Source: a bacterium (GTDB lineage: Bacteria; UBP14; UBA6098; B30-G16). Taken from it: DNA of 8,625 bases. The position numbers and the translations under genes are program-made. A model generated the notes under the pieces. It did no database searches and was not told the origin of the DNA. It saw only the letters and a list, made by a program, of their open reading frames with translations. This document shows, piece after piece, positions 1 to 6,674 of the stretch. Position 1 is the first letter of the stretch. Every line of letters starts with the position of its first letter. The stretch lies in assembly GCA_003645115.1 (NCBI GenBank), contig QNEG01000048.1, forward strand, positions 1 through 8,625. The letters run 5' to 3'.

Positions 1-631
1 CTCTGTTTTTTAATTCTTCAGAATTTGGCACCATATAGCGATTGTATAGCCTTCTGACCAGAATAGCCACTAATGGATGAGCGATTTCTGCTGGGCAGCG
101 AGAAATGCAAAGTCCGCACATAACACAATCGAATGACAGGTCGGCGGCTTTTGGCAAATTCCCGTGAATGGTCTCTTGAATTATATCCATCACTTCCAGA
201 TCCTGTGGGCATACTTTTGTGCAGGTATTACAGGCGACACAGCGAGCAACCTCGGGATACAATGCCATCACAGCCTCGGCAGTGGGTTCCATTTCCTCGA
301 TATTATAAGTCTTTTTGACAAATGGATAAAAAGGCAATTCTGTGACATACATTTCTGGTTCCACAACAGTCTGGCAGGCGAGACCGATTTTTAGCTTGTA
401 GGAATCTGGAGTTCTGTAAACAGTTCCGCAGGCACCGCAAAATCCTCCTCGACAACCGGCTCCTCTTTTTATTTGATATCCCGCATACTCGATTGCTTTC
501 ATTATGGTAAGAGTTTTGGGAACGATGTATCTTTTACCCATAATATAAATCGGTATCATTCCCTCGGGCAGTTCGGGATTTATTCCAGTTCCCTTAGATT
601 TCACTGCGCCAGAATTTTGCTCATTCGCCAT
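1..631 (-). CDS. Iron-sulfur redox subunit: [2Fe-2S] domain fused to 2x[4Fe-4S] domain (partial, C-terminus outside window)
   Basis: This is an electron-transfer subunit of a cytoplasmic or membrane-associated oxidoreductase. Seen: 210 residues from ATG (631-629), preceded by GGAGG at 639-643 with a 7-base spacer, which fixes the start. Residues 28-100 look like a plant-type ferredoxin domain with C60, C65, C68 and C86 as the [2Fe-2S] ligands (motif CRGGFCGAC). Residues 125-185 carry two CxxCxxCxxxCP motifs, C131/C134/C137/C141 and C169/C172/C175/C179, the pattern for two [4Fe-4S] clusters. Known: the order resembles fumarate reductase/succinate dehydrogenase iron-sulfur subunits, but those have an uneven second motif, whereas the paired CxxCxxCxxxCP motifs with a spacing of about 28 residues resemble HdrC or TfrB-type subunits. 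Inference: it passes electrons between a flavoprotein, probably encoded just beyond the left edge, and another partner. The exact substrate cannot be told. The reading frame is open to base 1, with no stop. Confidence 0.9.
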   Translation of the reverse strand, partial: MANEQNSGAVKSKGTGINPELPEGMIPIYIMGKRYIVPKTLTIMKAIEYAGYQIKRGAGCRGGFCGACGTVYRTPDSYKLKIGLACQTVVEPEMYVTELPFYPFVKKTYNIEEMEPTAEAVMALYPEVARCVACNTCTKVCPQDLEVMDIIQETIHGNLPKAADLSFDCVMCGLCISRCPAEIAHPLVAILVRRLYNRYMVPNSEELKNR

Positions 632-672
632 TTTATAACCTCCATAAGCTTCTTAATTTCGTAAATTGTGTA

Positions 673-700
673 AAAATAAAAAAATGTCTCTAAAAGTCAA
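673..700 (-). promoter_or_regulatory. Candidate sigma-70-type promoter for the iron-sulfur gene
   Basis: On the minus strand, TTGACT (695-700, 5 of 6 matches to TTGACA) is followed after 16 bases by TATTTT (673-678, 4 of 6 matches to TATAAT). Transcription would start near base 665, giving a leader of roughly 35 bases that contains the GGAGG site. The spacing and position are good, but in such AT-rich DNA chance matches are common. Confidence 0.4.
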
Positions 701-772
701 TGAATTAACAAAAAAAATTCTGTTTTTGGATTATTATTCCGCAAATATCCAAATTCAAAGAATATCACAAGC

Positions 773-788
773 ATCGATTGGACTCGAT
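773..788. repeat. Small inverted repeat ATCGA-N6-TCGAT
   Basis: Perfect 5-base arms at 773-777 and 784-788 flank a 6-base centre. The repeat abuts the candidate -35 element of the plus-strand promoter, a position where an operator could sit. The arms are short enough to occur by chance, so a regulatory role is only a suggestion. Confidence 0.25.
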
Positions 789-817
789 TTATAAATTATA
801 TTTCCAAATAATATAAT
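788..817 (+). promoter_or_regulatory. Candidate promoter for the giant surface-protein gene
   Basis: A perfect TATAAT lies at 812-817. Eighteen bases upstream is TTTATA (788-793), 4 of 6 matches to the -35 consensus. Transcription would begin near 824 and leave a 5' leader of about 75 bases before the ATG at 899. The perfect -10 is the main support. The AT-rich background weakens it, and if the organism uses a Bacteroidota-type sigma factor the relevant motif would be different. Confidence 0.35.
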
Positions 818-898
818 TCTTGTTTCTATCTGTATGAATTTTCATTATATTAGTATAGAAGTTTTTTATTAAATTCAACAAAATATAAATCGACCACG

Positions 899-3800
899 AT
901 GAAAAAATATTTAATTACAATCTTATTTTTTATCGTTGTTGGTCATTTACTCGCAGAACCGATAGAATACATAGAATCTACTATGGCAGATTTTTCCGGT
1001 GGCGACACTGTCCTAATAGAATATCTTACTCCCGACCCGGATGGGGTGGATGATTGCGCAATTGCATTGACCTCCGATGATACTATTCGAGTGCTTCAGG
1101 TATATCCCGATGGACATTGCACCAATTGTATTGCCGATGCGGTTAGTTCGTATATGCATCTGGGAAATCCATCATTGAATATAAAAATTGAGGTGATACC
1201 GTTATCGCAATTTAATGGAATATCGTCTCCCAGCGACTTGAGGACAGTCTATGACCCCGAATCCGGTGCATCCGTAGGGACTCGATGTATGAATGATTAT
1301 CATATAGTCATATTCGGGATTGCAAATGGTTTCGGTGGAAGAGGTAATGACCTATCGGAAAGTGCACGAGGTGCGGTAGTCGCTTATGCTCGACAGGGCG
1401 GTGGAATAATGCTTACTCACGATACAATCGCCAAACGACGAGGATGGTCACTGTCGGAACCCTGGTGTTTAGACCTCGATTACGAGCATCCCAGATTCAA
1501 TAGCCTTACTCCCGTTACCGGATTGAATGCCGATTGGGTTCCCTGCGCAGAACCGACCAATATCTATAATTCCGTTACTCGTCATCCGGGAGCAGACCCC
1601 ACAGAAAATATACTTCATTATCCATTTCATCTGCCTGAGGAATTCGAGGTGACAGATTGCCACGCATTCGGGGAAAATTTTGCCGATGGTCGAATATGGT
1701 ATCGTGGTCCGGATGGACAAATATATATGCACAGTTTCCACGACCCAGAATACGATTTATTCGCATCTTATTTCTCCACAGGTCATCAGGAGGAGTTTGA
1801 TGGCGATGATTTCAGACCATTAGAATGGGAAACAAAAGGAATGATAAATGCGATGTTTTATGCATTTTACGGCGGTCGTGGAAATGGAGTTTACACTTCG
1901 GAAACTATCGATTTCGATTGCCCGATATATCTGGATTCTGTCGCACTCGGACTAACATTGCCGGGTAGTTCTTTCGTGGTAGTAGAAATTCGAATATCCA
2001 ACGATGGAATGGATTGGAGTGATTGGTATGAGATTACTCCCGGTAGCTCTGTTCCTGTGGAGGTTCATCACTCCAGATATTTTCAATATCGATTATCGCT
2101 TTCTCGAGGCAATCCCTCCGATGATTCGCCGATAGTTCACTGGGTCGGTCTATATGGTGAGCAGGATATCCCGGAACTGGAGATAATTTTGCCACCGCCG
2201 AATTCGGCTACTGCTTGTTCCTGCGGGAATGTGGCATTCTTGATTCATTCTGATTCACCACTTTCATTGGATGGTTGCAGAGTGGAATTCGATGGTATCG
2301 ACTATGGCGAGGAATATTTTGTTATCTATGGTGATACATTATATTTCGACCCGCCAGATTGCTACGAGGATGGAGATACTCACACTATAATCGTGGAGAG
2401 AATATTAAACGAAGAGGGATGTGTCAGCGAACCGGTGGAGGAATATTCTTTTACTGTGGACTTATCTCCGCCCATAATAATACCAATATTTCCGCCATCG
2501 GATACCGCCATTGGCTTGCCATTCGATATTTATATTTATATCGCCGACTCCAGCACCGCAGTGAATGAGGATTCATTAGTAGTGACAGTGGATGGTGAAA
2601 CATTGGAAACCGGGCTAATATATACCGATGACACATTGACTATTCCAGCAGAAATTGTCTCTGGACTGGAAATCGGCGACAGCACTGAAATTTGTGTTTA
2701 TGCCGAGGATACTGTTTCGTCTCTGCTATGTGGACCGAATGATATCTCGATGTGCTGGACATTCTATGTGGATACCACCGCTCCACAAATCACCTGCGAT
2801 ACATTTTTCTATGCCTGTGATACAGTGAATTTATGGCTGTTCGCAACCGACGATGTCCAGATATCGCACGAATCGATTGTAATCTCTGTCGATGATGAAA
2901 TTTATAATTACCCCGATTCTATGCACATATACGAGGACAGCATATTTTTCACTCCGAGATTGGAGAGTGTCCACGGCGATACTTTGAATATAGACATTTA
3001 TTGTGAGGACATTTTCGGCAATTCCAGCGCAAGTTGTCCCACAGTTATTTATGTAGATTTGGCGCCGCCGGAAATTTCCACCGAACCCGCTAATAATGAC
3101 ACTGTGGAAAATCCTCAACCAACGATATCCATCTGTCTGAATGATATGCTGTCAGGGTTAGATTCTCTTTCCAGCTATCTAATATTGGAAACGGATACTT
3201 TCTGGCTCGATGATGGATTATATATCGACACCTGCTTATTGTGGTCCGCGGAAAGTTTGGGAATTAGTTTTATGGACAATGATTCATTGCCATTTGAAAT
3301 TTATGCGACCGATTTGGTTGAAGATGAATTCTGTGGTCCCAATATCCTCGATACCAACTGGACAATTTATATCAAACTTCCAGCTCCAACCGCAGAAATC
3401 TTGCAACCGCAAGATGGAAGTTGTGTTTCTTGCAGTTTGATAAATATCATCGCCGATATCTGGAGTGGCGCTGAATTAATCGAGGATAGCCTGCTGGTGA
3501 TTTTCAATAGCGAAACATTGAGCGTGGAAGATGCTGGAGTCGATTTTATGGCGGATTCCATCATATTCTCACCATCGGAACCATTTTCCAATGGCGATTC
3601 AATCTATTTTGAGGTATATCGTGCCACAGATAGCTTCGGTTCTACCTCCGAGCATCTGACCTCGACCAACTTTATAATCGATTTATCTCCGCCGCAGATA
3701 TTTTCCAGTGTCTCCGATGGCGATACAGTCCTCGACCCCATTCAGTCGATCGTAATTACTGCGCTGGATAGTCTGTGCGGAGTATCTGAAATTCAAATAT

Positions 3801-5284
3801 ATTATGGTGATACATTGCCGATAGCTATATATGATAATGAACATTGTCTCGGCGACTCGGTAGATTTCGAGTTCTCCCCGGATGATTATGACACATATTT
3901 TCCCGAGGAGGAAATTTCCACAGTTGGAATAATAGCAATCGATTGCGGACAATATTGCGAACCCAATCGAGATTCTATTACCATATCGTTTTTCGTGCCC
4001 GATGACGATACCATTCCACCGGTGATGATTTCGTATGCTCCAGATGTGTGGTTTGAAGATTCCAGTTTCAAAATAATTCTAACAGTGGTGGACAGTTCTG
4101 GGATATATGCTCCAGCAAATCCGGGCGATTCGCAAGACGGTTATCTACTATGGGATTCAGATGGAGAGTTGGTCGCATCGAATAATAGGGCAGAACTATA
4201 TATAGATAGCATAAATGCGGATACAATGTATTTGTTCACCGAAATTATTCCGGAGCAATCGGCTTATGTTCCATTGGTGTGGCGTGCGTTTTTCTACGAC
4301 GATGACTTCGATTTCGAAAGGCTCGATGATAGATTACTGGGATACACTGAAATAGAATCTGTTCATATAATACCTCGCCCGAAATTTATAATGGTTAGCC
4401 CGCCGGAAAGTATTTTCACCTCCTGTCAGGATGAGCGAATAAAAATATTCATAGACAGTGATGACCCTATCCAGTTCAATAGCCTTATATTTATCGTGGC
4501 GGACGAAACGCTATCATTAAGCCATTCTCGATGTTATATGAATCAGGATACATTTATTATTATTCCGCCTTATGATGGATATGATGAAGGCTGGATAGAT
4601 ATTCGACTTATAGAGGGATATACTCAACTGGGCTATTCAGTTCCCGAACAATACTGGACATTCGTAGTAGATATTACTGCGCCGGAGATAGTTTTCCAAT
4701 CGCCATCGGAATGGGATATGATTCCCGAATCGCAGTTCGAGGTGATAGCTCAAATCTCCGACCAACTGGCAGGAACGGATACTAATTCTATATCGGCATT
4801 CTTTGTAGTTAGAAATGATACATTGCAGATAAGTTCTATTTCCGCCGAGTTATTCGGGACTGGATATCGAGTGGGAATTCCCAATCATCCTGAAATTTCG
4901 CCCGGAGATACGGTGAATCTGCACATCACAGTGTGCGATTTAGCGCAATTGTGTCCGTCCAATTGCCGACAGGATAGCCTGACATTCTGGGTAGAACCAG
5001 ATTTTCCCTGTTCATTATCTACAAATCCATTTACGCCCAATAATGACGGTTTCAATGATGAAGTGCGCTTTCTTTATCCCAAACCATTTAGTCATTCGGT
5101 TACACTGTGCATTTACGATTTAGGCGGAAGAGAACTATTTTGCCGGAATATACCAGCGGGAGATTTATCCTTACAGCTATGGGATGGAACTCGCAAAGGT
5201 AAAAATGTTCCCGCAGGAACTTATATATATGTAATCGAAGGCGATGGAATACATTGCAGGGGAACAGTAACCTTAGCCCGATAG
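899..5284 (+). CDS. Giant secreted surface protein: amidotransferase-like domain, discoidin-like domain, about nine Ig-like repeats and CHU_C/FlgD-like C-terminal domain
   Basis: This is a probable cell-surface protein of 1461 residues. Seen: a signal peptide (residues 1-19, MKKYL then a hydrophobic core, likely cut after HLLA). Residues 60-250 look like a Rossmann/glutamine-amidotransferase-like (ThuA-like) fold: RVLQVYPDG, then YHIVIFGIANGFGG, then GGGIMLTHDTI (to about 177) and HPRFNSL (about 197). No catalytic Cys elbow is evident, so enzyme activity is doubtful. Residues 330-420 resemble a discoidin-like beta domain (GVYTSETIDF ... WVGLYGE). About nine Ig-like repeats follow from 424 to 1368, their junctions marked by motifs such as VDLSPP and VDTTAP. 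Residues 1369-1461 form a terminal domain with NPFTPNNDGFNDEV, WDG and VPAGTYIYVIEGDG. Known: such ends occur in gliding-associated (CHU_C, T9SS type B) proteins and in FlgD-Ig sorting domains. The protein is acidic and contains about 38 Cys by my count. The start is fixed by the signal peptide, an in-frame stop at 851-853 and the lack of any ATG between them. No Shine-Dalgarno site is visible. Ligand or substrate is unknown. Confidence 0.88.
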   Translation: MKKYLITILFFIVVGHLLAEPIEYIESTMADFSGGDTVLIEYLTPDPDGVDDCAIALTSDDTIRVLQVYPDGHCTNCIADAVSSYMHLGNPSLNIKIEVIPLSQFNGISSPSDLRTVYDPESGASVGTRCMNDYHIVIFGIANGFGGRGNDLSESARGAVVAYARQGGGIMLTHDTIAKRRGWSLSEPWCLDLDYEHPRFNSLTPVTGLNADWVPCAEPTNIYNSVTRHPGADPTENILHYPFHLPEEFEVTDCHAFGENFADGRIWYRGPDGQIYMHSFHDPEYDLFASYFSTGHQEEFDGDDFRPLEWETKGMINAMFYAFYGGRGNGVYTSETIDFDCPIYLDSVALGLTLPGSSFVVVEIRISNDGMDWSDWYEITPGSSVPVEVHHSRYFQYRLSLSRGNPSDDSPIVHWVGLYGEQDIPELEIILPPPNSATACSCGNVAFLIHSDSPLSLDGCRVEFDGIDYGEEYFVIYGDTLYFDPPDCYEDGDTHTIIVERILNEEGCVSEPVEEYSFTVDLSPPIIIPIFPPSDTAIGLPFDIYIYIADSSTAVNEDSLVVTVDGETLETGLIYTDDTLTIPAEIVSGLEIGDSTEICVYAEDTVSSLLCGPNDISMCWTFYVDTTAPQITCDTFFYACDTVNLWLFATDDVQISHESIVISVDDEIYNYPDSMHIYEDSIFFTPRLESVHGDTLNIDIYCEDIFGNSSASCPTVIYVDLAPPEISTEPANNDTVENPQPTISICLNDMLSGLDSLSSYLILETDTFWLDDGLYIDTCLLWSAESLGISFMDNDSLPFEIYATDLVEDEFCGPNILDTNWTIYIKLPAPTAEILQPQDGSCVSCSLINIIADIWSGAELIEDSLLVIFNSETLSVEDAGVDFMADSIIFSPSEPFSNGDSIYFEVYRATDSFGSTSEHLTSTNFIIDLSPPQIFSSVSDGDTVLDPIQSIVITALDSLCGVSEIQIYYGDTLPIAIYDNEHCLGDSVDFEFSPDDYDTYFPEEEISTVGIIAIDCGQYCEPNRDSITISFFVPDDDTIPPVMISYAPDVWFEDSSFKIILTVVDSSGIYAPANPGDSQDGYLLWDSDGELVASNNRAELYIDSINADTMYLFTEIIPEQSAYVPLVWRAFFYDDDFDFERLDDRLLGYTEIESVHIIPRPKFIMVSPPESIFTSCQDERIKIFIDSDDPIQFNSLIFIVADETLSLSHSRCYMNQDTFIIIPPYDGYDEGWIDIRLIEGYTQLGYSVPEQYWTFVVDITAPEIVFQSPSEWDMIPESQFEVIAQISDQLAGTDTNSISAFFVVRNDTLQISSISAELFGTGYRVGIPNHPEISPGDTVNLHITVCDLAQLCPSNCRQDSLTFWVEPDFPCSLSTNPFTPNNDGFNDEVRFLYPKPFSHSVTLCIYDLGGRELFCRNIPAGDLSLQLWDGTRKGKNVPAGTYIYVIEGDGIHCRGTVTLAR
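2168..5002 (+). repeat. Array of about nine Ig-like protein repeats (residues 424-1368)
   Basis: Approximate repeat starts, by residue, are 424, 521, 625, 720, 826, 928, 1036, 1160 and 1258, so units are about 95-125 residues long. Many begin with a short motif of the form (V/I)D-x-(S/T/A)-(P/A)-P followed by a beta strand and an acidic DxDTV-like turn; the fourth junction (KLPAPTAEIL) and the sixth (DDDTIPPVM) are variants. The repeats are diverged at DNA level, so this is an old array rather than a recent tandem duplication. Most units have two to five cysteines. The seventh (about 1036-1159) is longer, has none and is the least repeat-like. Boundaries were set by eye. Confidence 0.65.
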
Positions 5285-5286
5285 GA
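5283..5286 (+). promoter_or_regulatory. Shine-Dalgarno site overlapping the upstream stop codon
   Basis: AGGA at 5283-5286 overlaps the TAG stop (5282-5284) of the giant protein and lies five bases before the ATG at 5292. This arrangement suggests translational coupling of the two genes and supports the ATG at 5292 as the start. Confidence 0.5.
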
Positions 5287-5291
5287 ACAAT

Positions 5292-6014
5292 ATGTCCAGA
5301 AAAAATAGCATAATACTGGTTCTGCTTATCGTTTTTTGTTTCAATCTACGAGCGGAAACCAACCAGATAAAATATCCCGATTTATTTCAAGGGAAAATGA
5401 TAATGCACTTTCCATTGGGTGCATTGCCCAGAGATACCACTGGAACGAATTTTTTCTGGATGCCTATTCCCGAGATGGGATTCCAATTTAATCCTGTGGT
5501 TCCATTTGCGAGCGAGGAAGGCTGGTGGGAATTTCCCATTCACATAATGACATTTTTTCCATTTCTCGATAAATATGGAGCATTGGGAGATATCGCATTG
5601 GGTGCTGGATTTCAAGCTCCGCCATTATACAAATTCCGATTAACTTATAGATTCATGGCGGGAGCGTTTTATCCTGTGGAGGGGACTTTCCATGGGCATA
5701 TTACCGAAGCGGATATTTCGTTGCCTGTGGAGGGTTTCTCTGGTGCGGGAGTTAAGTTTAGCTGGGTGATAAAATTTATGCTGGATATGGATAAACCATA
5801 TCAATCACAGGATAAAGTGTATGACCACTACGAGGGCGGAGTTTTCGCAATCGCTCCATACTGGAAATTCCCATTGAAATATGGAAATATATTGCTTGCC
5901 TATAGGTTGGTTCTATCATCACAAATCAGCGGGCGAGATAGTCAGAAAGATTATAGCTATCAGGTCAAGACTTCTACAGTATCCACATTCGAAATTGACT
6001 ATACATATCCATAG
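5292..6014 (+). CDS. Exported protein, probable small outer-membrane beta protein, cotranscribed with the giant surface protein
   Basis: The family is not recognised. Seen: 240 residues with a clear signal peptide (MSRKN, hydrophobic stretch to about residue 19, likely cut after LRA at 21). The mature part is rich in aromatics and in alternating polar/hydrophobic segments that read as beta strands, for example IALGAGFQAP, KFRLTYRFMAGAFYP, VKFSWVIKFML, FAIAPYWKFPL, NILLAYRLVLSS and the terminal STFEIDYTYP. There is no helical membrane segment after the signal peptide. Inference: an outer-membrane barrel or an outer-membrane-associated beta protein. It starts 7 bases after the giant gene stops, so the two are almost certainly one operon. 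In Bacteroidota, PorP/SprF-type outer-membrane proteins are encoded next to CHU_C-type adhesins and help them be secreted. The position fits that role, but I cannot show homology, and the protein is shorter than typical PorP/SprF proteins. Confidence 0.8.
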   Translation: MSRKNSIILVLLIVFCFNLRAETNQIKYPDLFQGKMIMHFPLGALPRDTTGTNFFWMPIPEMGFQFNPVVPFASEEGWWEFPIHIMTFFPFLDKYGALGDIALGAGFQAPPLYKFRLTYRFMAGAFYPVEGTFHGHITEADISLPVEGFSGAGVKFSWVIKFMLDMDKPYQSQDKVYDHYEGGVFAIAPYWKFPLKYGNILLAYRLVLSSQISGRDSQKDYSYQVKTSTVSTFEIDYTYP

Positions 6015-6045
6015 ATTACATATAGCAAAATCATCGATATTATAA

Positions 6046-6075
6046 TGTATTACATTAAATAATTAATATAATACA
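6046..6075. repeat. AT-only hairpin in the convergent intergenic region
   Basis: TGTATTA (6046-6052) pairs with TAATACA (6069-6075), and inside it ATTAA (6054-6058) pairs with TTAAT (6063-6067), with one C/A mismatch between the stems and an ATAA loop. That is 12 base pairs in 30 bases. It sits 32 bases after the plus-strand stop. There is no GC-rich stem and no T-run on either side, so it is not a classical intrinsic terminator. It may help end transcription or protect the mRNA 3' end. Confidence 0.4.
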
Positions 6076-6121
6076 ATGATACACCACAGGTTATATAATC
6101 GCTATTCTTTGGGCTACTTAA

Positions 6122-6178
6122 AATGATAAAAGGGGAGAGATTATTGTCGAAATTATGTTAGTAAATTTCAATAGCTCC
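6122..6178 (-). terminator. Possible terminator of the mgl operon
   Basis: GAAATT (6149-6154) pairs with AATTTC (6164-6169), extended by TATT/AATA (6142-6145 with 6170-6173) and GGAG/CTCC (6134-6137 with 6175-6178), with a 3-base bulge and a small internal loop. Read on the minus strand, the structure follows the mglB stop codon by about 50 bases and is followed by CCCCTTTTATCATTTT, a T-rich tail. The stem is imperfect, so this is a moderate guess. Confidence 0.3.
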
Positions 6179-6226
6179 TCCTATCTCGACCAGCCTGAAT
6201 AATGTGTATCAATACAATTCAAGCTA

Positions 6227-6673
6227 CTATTCTTGCATAGGGATATTGCCCATAGGGGCTTCCTCTTTGCGTTGATTAATCACAGTTAATATACTTTGCA
6301 ATTTCTTTCCAGTTTCCCTGGCGAAAAGGCGAACCATACCTATGGTGGTGGTATTCTCAAAGATAATCACCATAAGCGCATCCTTGCCCACCGCAGAGAG
6401 ATGGATATTATCTCTTCTCCCTTGGTGGAACATCACCGTGAATTCTTCTTCGCCAATAAGTTTTGCCAGTTCACGAGTAGTCGCAAAAGCTCCCGCTGCA
6501 AGCACCGCAATAGTTTGAGGATCCAGATGTTCCGTAAAACCTTGCACAGACATCAGGAATCCCCCCTGGTCAAGGAGAAGTGCTGTTTTAGCATCCGAGT
6601 TTTTCAGCAATTCACGAAGCAAATTATCTATTTGCTTTTGCTCCTCTGCCGTTATGAATCTATGTCTCGGCAT
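6227..6673 (-). CDS. mglB: MglB-type Roadblock/LC7 protein, partner and co-GAP of MglA
   Basis: MglB dimers bind MglA-GTP and stimulate its GTP hydrolysis, helping to define cell polarity in the cytoplasm. Seen: 148 residues with a single Roadblock/LC7 domain at about 15-125: an opening helix, a beta hairpin ALLLDQGGFLMSVQG (31-45), the long helix ending in LAKLIGEEEF (69-78), then FHQGRRDNIHL (82-92), the strand ALMVIIFENTTTIGMVRL (99-116) and a closing helix. The LAKLIGE, FH-G and NxTxxGxVRL features are those I know from myxobacterial MglB, which is similar in length (about 160). The polar tail (136-148) is short. The ATG at 6673 is preceded by AAGGGGAG and lies one base after the mglA stop, with the binding site inside mglA, so translation is probably coupled. 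It is the last gene of the operon. In Myxococcus mglB comes before mglA; here it follows. Confidence 0.88.
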   Translation of the reverse strand: MPRHRFITAEEQKQIDNLLRELLKNSDAKTALLLDQGGFLMSVQGFTEHLDPQTIAVLAAGAFATTRELAKLIGEEEFTVMFHQGRRDNIHLSAVGKDALMVIIFENTTTIGMVRLFARETGKKLQSILTVINQRKEEAPMGNIPMQE

Positions 6674-6674
6674 A

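Larger units (their letters stand above)
632..898. other. Divergent intergenic region, AT-rich, no gene
   Basis: These 267 bases separate the iron-sulfur gene (minus) from the giant surface-protein gene (plus). I see no credible coding frame. The region is very AT-rich, with A-runs around 671-684 and 710-717. It holds the minus-strand ribosome binding site (639-643), one candidate promoter for each direction and a small inverted repeat at 773-788. No RNA gene or riboswitch is recognisable by eye. Confidence 0.7.

Noticed and set aside
133..394. Open frames on the plus strand inside the iron-sulfur gene
   Set aside because: They lie antisense to a frame with twelve correctly spaced cluster cysteines and its own GGAGG site, and their translations show no domain pattern.
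2359..3118. Open frames on both strands within the giant surface-protein gene
   Set aside because: They overlap a continuous 1461-residue frame with a signal peptide, repeats and a C-terminal domain, so they are shadows.
2456..3695. Near-identical DNA at two Ig junctions (TTATCTCCGCC at 2462-2472 and 3683-3693) as a recombination repeat
   Set aside because: The shared stretch is short and encodes the same LSPP junction motif, so it is explained by protein conservation and codon preference.
6118..6171. Short minus-strand frame (17 codons from TTG) preceded by GGAGGAG
   Set aside because: The ribosome-like site is suggestive, but the peptide is very short, has no ATG, and the same bases form the proposed terminator stem.
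6155..6202. 15-codon plus-strand frame after GGGGAG
   Set aside because: The spacing to the purine-rich site is too long and the peptide has no recognisable feature.
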